A stretch of 64,000 nt of DNA from Clostridiales bacterium. GTDB taxonomy: Bacteria; Bacillota; Clostridia; Lachnospirales; Lachnospiraceae. This document shows positions 59,280-64,000 of this stretch, piece after piece. Made by a program: the position numbers and the translations under genes. Every line of letters starts with the position of its first letter. The stretch's first letter is position 1. The DNA lies in the NCBI GenBank assembly GCA_018366495.1, contig JAGZHZ010000005.1:1-64000 (forward strand), given 5' to 3'. The notes below the pieces were generated by a model, which had not been told where the DNA came from, ran no database searches, and saw only the letters and a list, made by a program, of their open reading frames with translations.

Positions 59280-59400
59280 TGTTTACATAATGATCTATTA
59301 TATCTTATTTTGAAAGCAATATCTATACTTTTTGTGAAAAATCGTATAACATGGAGAAGAAGACAGATAAAAAGAACAGATTGAGAGGGGGATTTTAAAA

Positions 59401-59811
59401 ATGAATACAGAAAAAGAATTAGTGAAGGCAGCATATGAGGCACAGAAGTATTCTTACTCACCATATTCCGGATTTGAGGTGGGCGCAGCGCTTTTGGGAA
59501 AGAATGGAAAAATTTATTTGGGATGCAACATTGAAAACGCAGCGTATTCTCCAAGCAACTGTGCAGAGCGGACAGCATTTTTTAAAGCGATCTCTGAGGG
59601 GTGTCAGGAATTTGAAGCGATTGCTATTGTGGGAAATAAAAAAGGAGAGAAGGGAGATTTCTGTCCGCCATGCGGGGTGTGCCGTCAAGTGATGGCAGAG
59701 TTCTGCGACCCGGAAAGCTTTCGGATTATTCTCGGACGTTCCGGGGAGGAATATTACAGCTGTTTTCTGAAAGATCTGCTGCCGCTTGGCTTTGGCAGTG
59801 AGCTGCTTTGA
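59401..59811 (+). CDS. cdd: Cytidine deaminase
   Basis: 136 residues. Zinc motifs are CAERTAFF (catalytic Glu next to the zinc Cys) and PPCGVCRQ (two zinc Cys). YSPYSGFEVGAAL and GCNIENAAYS are family signatures. It deaminates cytidine and deoxycytidine in pyrimidine salvage. The ribosome site is GAGGGGG. It is followed 27 bp later by the CBS-pyrophosphatase. Confidence 0.96.
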   Translation: MNTEKELVKAAYEAQKYSYSPYSGFEVGAALLGKNGKIYLGCNIENAAYSPSNCAERTAFFKAISEGCQEFEAIAIVGNKKGEKGDFCPPCGVCRQVMAEFCDPESFRIILGRSGEEYYSCFLKDLLPLGFGSELL

Positions 59812-59838
59812 CAACAGGGAAAGGATAAGGAATCAGAT

Positions 59839-61500
59839 ATGGATGAAAAAAGCGGAAAAAGAAAAGTATATATTATCGGGCATAAAAATCCTGATACAGA
59901 CTCTATCTGTTCAGCGATTGCATATGCGGAATTAAAAAATAAAATTGGGGATGAACATCGTATTTTTCTGCCGAAAAGAGCGGGTCAGATCAATTCAGAG
60001 ACGCAGTTTGTACTGAATTATTTTCAGATGGAAGCGCCGGGATATATTGAAAATGTAGGAACAAGAGTCCGTGACATGGATATCCGGTTTGTGGAAGGAG
60101 CAAAAAATAATATCTCTTTGAAAAATGCGTGGACAAGAATGCGCGAGGAACATGTAAATACGATGCCAATTACAAAAGAAAACAGAGTGCTGGAGGGCGT
60201 GATCACAAGCAATGATATCACAAAATCCTACATGGATGTCTATGACAGCGCCATTCTCTCGGAGGCCAGAACGCAGTATAAAAATATAGTAGAAACCCTG
60301 GATGGAAAAATGATTATAGGAAATCCGCACGCATATTTTGTAAAAGGAAAAGTGCTTGTGGCAGCCGCAAATCCAGACCTGATGGAAAATTATATTGAGC
60401 AAGATGACTTGGTGATTTTGGGAAACAGATATGAATCACAGCTGTGCGCGATTGAGATGAATGCAAGCTGCATTGTGGTGTGCGAAGGAGCGCCTGTGTC
60501 GAGGACGATTCAGCATCTCGCTGCAGAAAAAAACTGTGTGGTAATCAGTACGCCGCATGACACGTTTACAGTGGCACGTCTGATCAATCAGAGTATGCCG
60601 GTCAAACATTTTATGACAAAGACGAAACTGCTGACATTTGAATTGGATGACTATACAGATTCAATCAAAGATATCATGGCAAGCAAGCGATATCGCTATT
60701 TCCCTGTGCTGGACTGCCGCGGAGCATATGTGGGAATGATTTCACGGAGAAATCTGCTTAGTGTGAAGAGAAGACAAGTCATTTTAGTCGATCACAATGA
60801 GACGTCTCAGGCGGTGGATAACATTGAAAGTGCGGATATTCTGGAAATTATTGACCACCACCGTCTCGGATCTCTGGAGACAATGGCGCCCGTCTTTTTC
60901 AGAAATCAGCCTGTCGGATGCACGGCGACAATTATCTATCAGATCTATCAGGAAAGAAACATTGAAATTCCAAAACAGATTGCGGGGCTTTTATGTGCCG
61001 CAATTTTGTCAGACACATTGATGTTTCGATCTCCGACTTGTACAGAAAAGGACAGGGAGGCAGTGAAACATCTCGCAGAGATTGCCCAGATTGAGTATGA
61101 AAGCTTTGCCTCGGAGATGTTTGAAGCTGGCAGTGATCTGAAAAATAAATCGCCTGAGGAAATCTTTTATCAGGATTTTAAAAAGTTTGAATTTGACAAT
61201 CGAACATTTGGAGTGGGACAGATTAACTCGATGAATAAGAAAGAGCTGAAAAATATCAAGGAGAGACTGACTCCATATCTTGCCAAAGCGTATGAAAGTC
61301 AGAATCTGGAAATGCTTTTCTTTATGCTGACTGATATTGTGAACGAATCAACGGAATTGATTTATTATGGAAGAGGAGCGCAGAGTCTGATTGAAGAAGC
61401 GTTTCATGTGACTTGTGAAGAGGGGGCGGTTGTGTTAAAAGGAATTGTCTCAAGAAAAAAACAGTTGATACCAGCTTTTATGGGGGCAATTCAAAACTGA
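59839..61500 (+). CDS. Manganese-dependent inorganic pyrophosphatase with CBS-DRTGG-CBS insert
   Basis: 553 residues. DHH family II pyrophosphatase: IIGHKNPDTDSICSAIAY (metal ligands), VDHNETSQAV, IDHHRLG and the DHHA2 domain at the C-terminus (about 380-545). A regulatory insert (about 75-305) holds one CBS domain, a DRTGG domain (about 190-245) and a second CBS domain, as in Clostridium perfringens CBS-PPase, where adenine nucleotides and diadenosine polyphosphates regulate activity. It hydrolyses pyrophosphate in the cytosol. It is co-oriented with cdd and may share its transcript. Confidence 0.94.
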   Translation: MDEKSGKRKVYIIGHKNPDTDSICSAIAYAELKNKIGDEHRIFLPKRAGQINSETQFVLNYFQMEAPGYIENVGTRVRDMDIRFVEGAKNNISLKNAWTRMREEHVNTMPITKENRVLEGVITSNDITKSYMDVYDSAILSEARTQYKNIVETLDGKMIIGNPHAYFVKGKVLVAAANPDLMENYIEQDDLVILGNRYESQLCAIEMNASCIVVCEGAPVSRTIQHLAAEKNCVVISTPHDTFTVARLINQSMPVKHFMTKTKLLTFELDDYTDSIKDIMASKRYRYFPVLDCRGAYVGMISRRNLLSVKRRQVILVDHNETSQAVDNIESADILEIIDHHRLGSLETMAPVFFRNQPVGCTATIIYQIYQERNIEIPKQIAGLLCAAILSDTLMFRSPTCTEKDREAVKHLAEIAQIEYESFASEMFEAGSDLKNKSPEEIFYQDFKKFEFDNRTFGVGQINSMNKKELKNIKERLTPYLAKAYESQNLEMLFFMLTDIVNESTELIYYGRGAQSLIEEAFHVTCEEGAVVLKGIVSRKKQLIPAFMGAIQN

Positions 61501-61520
61501 TAGAAAAGATAAGAACGCAG

Positions 61521-61565
61521 AAAAACAGAACATAGAAAAACAGAACATAGAAAAACAGAATATAG
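61521..61565 (+). repeat. Three tandem copies of a 15-bp unit
   Basis: aaaaacagaacatag occurs twice perfectly and once with one change, followed by further degenerate A-rich copies up to about 61610. It is in the gap before the flavin reductase. Short A-rich arrays of this sort also occur at 22293-22357 and about 26030-26160. Confidence 0.85.
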
Positions 61566-61629
61566 AAATAAAAAATGATAGAAATACAGAAGAAAAATAG
61601 AAAAATGGAAGAGCAAAAGGAGTAAAGAC

Positions 61630-62223
61630 ATGGAACGAGAGATGTGGAGACCTGGAAATATGTTATACCCGCTGCCGGCTGTGATGGTCAGCTGTCAGCG
61701 TCCGGGAGAAAAACCGAATATTATTACGGTAGCATGGGCAGGAACGGTATGCAGCTCACCGGCGATGGTTTCAATTTCTGTCCGTCCGAACCGGTATTCA
61801 TATCAGATTATAAAAGAGACGGGTGAATTTGTTATCAATCTGACAACCGAAAAACTGGCATATGCGACAGATTACTGCGGAGTGCGCTCTGGAAAAGATG
61901 TGGATAAATTTAAAGAGATGAAACTGACGCCGCTGGAGTCAAAATTTGTGGATGCACCGGGAATAGCGGAGAGCCCCGTCTGCATTGAATGTAAAGTAAA
62001 ACAGATCGTGGAGCTGGGGTCTCATCATATGTTTATAGCGGATGTACTTGGAGTAAATGTGGATAAAGCTCTATTAAACCAGAATCAAAAGCTGGAGCTG
62101 AGCCGTTCCATGCCGATGGTATATTCACATGGAGAATATTATGGGCTTGGAAAAAAATTAGGGACATTTGGATACAGTGTGAAAAAGAAAGAGCGAAAAA
62201 AAAGAAAAGGACAGCGCTCATAA
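61630..62223 (+). CDS. Flavin reductase-like FMN-binding protein
   Basis: 197 residues. The split-barrel flavin reductase fold is recognised from LPAVMVSCQRPGEKPNIITVAWAG, SPAMVSISVRPNRYSY and FVINLTTEKLAYATDYCGVRSGKDVDKF. Proteins of this kind bind FMN and reduce flavins or small substrates; this one has no partner oxygenase beside it. AAAAGGAG precedes the ATG. The basic C-terminal tail (KKKERKKRKGQRS) is unusual. Confidence 0.9.
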   Translation: MEREMWRPGNMLYPLPAVMVSCQRPGEKPNIITVAWAGTVCSSPAMVSISVRPNRYSYQIIKETGEFVINLTTEKLAYATDYCGVRSGKDVDKFKEMKLTPLESKFVDAPGIAESPVCIECKVKQIVELGSHHMFIADVLGVNVDKALLNQNQKLELSRSMPMVYSHGEYYGLGKKLGTFGYSVKKKERKKRKGQRS

Positions 62224-62310
62224 ATTCTTTACAGCAAAAAAAAACTGTGATAGGATAACAAAACGGAATATACAGACACAGGCCGTAAAATAAGCGAAAG
62301 GGATTTATTT

Positions 62311-62847
62311 ATGAAGACAAAAGAAAATATTATTCTGATTGGAATGCCTGGCGCAGGAAAAAGTACAATCGGAGTTGTGCTGGCAAAAGTACTGGGATAT
62401 CATTTTGTGGATGCAGATATTGTGATTCAGGATCAGGAGAAGAGACTCTTACATGAAATTATTGAGCAGGAAGGCGTAGATGGATTTATTGCAGTGGAAA
62501 ACAGAGTCAACAGTCAGATTAATGAGGAAAGAGCAGTGATCTCGACCGGCGGAAGTGTTGTGTATGGAAGAGAGGCAATGGAACATTTTTCAGAGACGGG
62601 AACGATCATTTATCTGAAACTGGGATATGAGTCTCTGGAAAAAAGGCTGGGTGATCTCCATGGACGGGGAGTCGTCTTGAGAGAAGGACAGGATCTGAAG
62701 GCTTTATATGAAGAACGGGTTCCTCTGTATGAAAAATATGCCCATCTGACAGTCGAGGAAGATGGACTGAGTGTGGAAGAAACATTACAGAATATTCTGA
62801 AAATATACCAGCGTTTCTGTAGGGAAAAGAAAGAAAATACCATATAA
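62311..62847 (+). CDS. aroK: Shikimate kinase
   Basis: 178 residues. Walker A GMPGAGKST (residues 11-19), the D-A-D motif in HFVDADIVI (shikimate-binding Asp), STGGSVV (the GG motif) and the lid Arg in LHGRGVV are present. It phosphorylates shikimate in aromatic amino acid synthesis. No other aro gene is in the window. The ribosome site is GAAAGGGA, 8 nt before the ATG. Confidence 0.92.
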   Translation: MKTKENIILIGMPGAGKSTIGVVLAKVLGYHFVDADIVIQDQEKRLLHEIIEQEGVDGFIAVENRVNSQINEERAVISTGGSVVYGREAMEHFSETGTIIYLKLGYESLEKRLGDLHGRGVVLREGQDLKALYEERVPLYEKYAHLTVEEDGLSVEETLQNILKIYQRFCREKKENTI

Positions 62848-62943
62848 TAGCGGAATAACAAAATGAGAATACAGAGTTTTTAAATAAATATTAAATTTTT
62901 TTTGCAAAATTACGGATAGAATTGGCTGAAATTTTTATTCTTA

Positions 62944-62971
62944 TTTACAAATTCCTTGTTTGTGATATAAT
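62944..62971 (+). promoter_or_regulatory. Promoter of murA
   Basis: TTTACA (62944-62949), 16 bp, TATAAT (62966-62971) with TG at 62963-62964 (extended -10). It gives a leader of about 165 nt, which contains a short stem near 63051-63083. Confidence 0.75.
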
Positions 62972-63141
62972 ATATCTTAATGATGGCAAAACAAAAGACT
63001 GAAAAAAAGAAGAATTTTGCCGGATAAATTGACAGCAGATGAAGATCTGAGCGGTATGAAAGGAAAAGACCTTCAGACCGTTTATTAGAGGAGAAAACAG
63101 AAGAAATCTTGGGTATAAATAAAAATGGTATGAGGTGTCCT

Positions 63142-64000
63142 ATGGAACAATACATTATAAAAGGCGGAAATCCACTTGTTGGAGAAGTCGAAATCGGTGG
63201 AGCAAAAAATGCAGCACTTGGTATCCTTGCCGCAGCAATTATGACAGATGAAACGGTTAAAATTGAAAACCTTCCTGATGTTCAGGATATCAATGTTTTA
63301 TTAGAGGCAATTAGCGAGATTGGCGCAAAAGTGGAGCGAGTCAACAGAACAACTGTTCTTATTAATGGATCAGGGATAGGAAGTGTCAGCGTTGATTATG
63401 AGTATATCAAGAAAATTCGTGCCTCCTATTATCTGCTTGGAGCTTTGCTTGGAAAATATAAGAGAGCTGAAGTTCCGCTTCCGGGAGGATGCAATATCGG
63501 AAGCAGACCGATTGATTTACATTTGAAGGGATTTAAAGCTCTCGGAGCAAAGGTTAAAATCTCACACGGGTCGATCATTGCCCAGGCAGATCAGCTGACG
63601 GGAAGTCATATTTTTTTAGATACCGTGTCAGTGGGGGCGACAATCAATATTATGATGGCTGCTTCAATGGCAAACGGATATACAATTATTGAAAATGCTG
63701 CCCGTGAACCGCATGTGGTGGATGCGGCAAACTTCTTGAACAGTATGGGAGCCAACATCAAAGGGGCAGGAACGGATGTGATCCGTATCCGCGGAGTGGA
63801 AAAATTACATAAAACAGAGTATTCCATCATCCCTGACCAGATTGAAGCAGGCACGTTTATGTTTGCGGCGGCAGCTACAAAGGGAGATGTGATGGTCAAA
63901 AATGTGATACCAAAGCATCTGGAAGCCACAACAGCAAAACTGGTAGAAATTGGATGTGAGGTGGAGGAGTTCGACGATGCTGTGCGTGTCGTTGCTTCAA
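63142..64000 (+). CDS. murA: UDP-GlcNAc 1-carboxyvinyltransferase (5' part, runs off the window)
   Basis: First 286 residues of MurA, cut by the window end. It transfers enolpyruvate to UDP-GlcNAc, the first committed step of peptidoglycan synthesis. The N-terminus YIIKGGNPLVGEVEIGGAKNAAL contains the invariant KN; PLPGGCNIGSRPIDLH has the catalytic Cys that fosfomycin modifies, so the enzyme is of the sensitive Cys type. The ATG 63142 follows GAGGTG. Reading continues open to 64000. It could be either of two MurA paralogues common in Bacillota. Confidence 0.95.
   Translation, partial: MEQYIIKGGNPLVGEVEIGGAKNAALGILAAAIMTDETVKIENLPDVQDINVLLEAISEIGAKVERVNRTTVLINGSGIGSVSVDYEYIKKIRASYYLLGALLGKYKRAEVPLPGGCNIGSRPIDLHLKGFKALGAKVKISHGSIIAQADQLTGSHIFLDTVSVGATINIMMAASMANGYTIIENAAREPHVVDAANFLNSMGANIKGAGTDVIRIRGVEKLHKTEYSIIPDQIEAGTFMFAAAATKGDVMVKNVIPKHLEATTAKLVEIGCEVEEFDDAVRVVAS

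Noticed and set aside
1..64000. CRISPR array, tRNA/rRNA genes, transposases or phage genes
   Set aside because: Looked for on both strands; the only direct repeats are short tandem arrays without spacers, and no mobile-element protein was recognised.

Overview
The window looks like a chromosomal segment of a low-GC, Gram-positive, spore-forming gut anaerobe of the family Lachnospiraceae (Mediterraneibacter / [Ruminococcus] type). That is an inference from four things: A-rich coding sequence with AGGAGG ribosome sites, a holB-ricT-trmN6-rsmI cluster ordered as in Bacillota, a SpmA-type spore gene, and a Gram-positive Tad/Flp pilus locus. No rRNA, tRNA, CRISPR array, phage or transposase was found. 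Most genes lie on the plus strand.

Layout. 1-3.1 kb: a large TPR / coiled-coil / P-loop protein. 3.1-7.3 kb: a TetR regulator, then a GH13 amylase and the glycogen branching enzyme glgB. 7.4-13.2 kb: a conserved housekeeping cluster (Orn/Lys/Arg decarboxylase, guanylate-kinase-like protein, holB, ricT, trmN6, rsmI), followed by spmA. 14-25.8 kb: a carbohydrate locus with two secreted GH3 enzymes in the permuted domain order, an orphan sugar-binding protein between them, and a YesM/YesN-type two-component system. 26.3-36.9 kb: a Tad-like type IVb pilus operon (two prepilin peptidases, CpaE-like and CpaF ATPases, TadB, an unusual TadC, a 55-residue Flp pilin, DUF5702/TadG-like, two TadE-like pseudopilins, a DUF6382-FHA protein), ending near a rhomboid protease. 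36.9-45.9 kb: an orphan histidine kinase, a HIT protein, a sigma factor, murG, a DUF4367-type membrane protein, a small secreted protein, a beta-CASP nuclease, a MerR/TipAS regulator, a TSCPD protein and mtnN. 46-52.7 kb: pgi, a 2-hydroxyacid dehydrogenase, niaR with a PfoR-like EIIC, and a corrinoid adenosyltransferase. 52.9-57.7 kb: three secreted products, namely a serpin, a triple-SPOR protein and a GH63 (YgjK-like) glycosidase. 58.3-64 kb: ribosomal protein S1, cytidine deaminase, CBS-pyrophosphatase, flavin reductase, shikimate kinase and the 5' part of murA.

How parts work together. The GH3 / binding protein / YesMN block reads as a sense-and-degrade unit for a glycan or glycoside. The pilus operon has everything a monoderm Tad machine needs inside one transcript, plus regulatory (FHA) and proteolytic (rhomboid) partners. 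The most distinctive features are: a probable Ig-like domain inserted between membrane segments of the TadC platform protein; a TadE-like pilin ending in a duplicated His/Cys motif; a T7 tract and missing canonical start at the first pilus gene; a serpin whose reactive loop carries Met-Ser; a long non-coding interval at 57.7-58.3 kb with an orphan Fur-like palindrome and several hairpins; and a 54-bp intergenic element present twice, 24 kb apart.

No homology search, structure prediction or statistics could be run. Family names come from recognised motifs. Promoters and terminators were found by eye.
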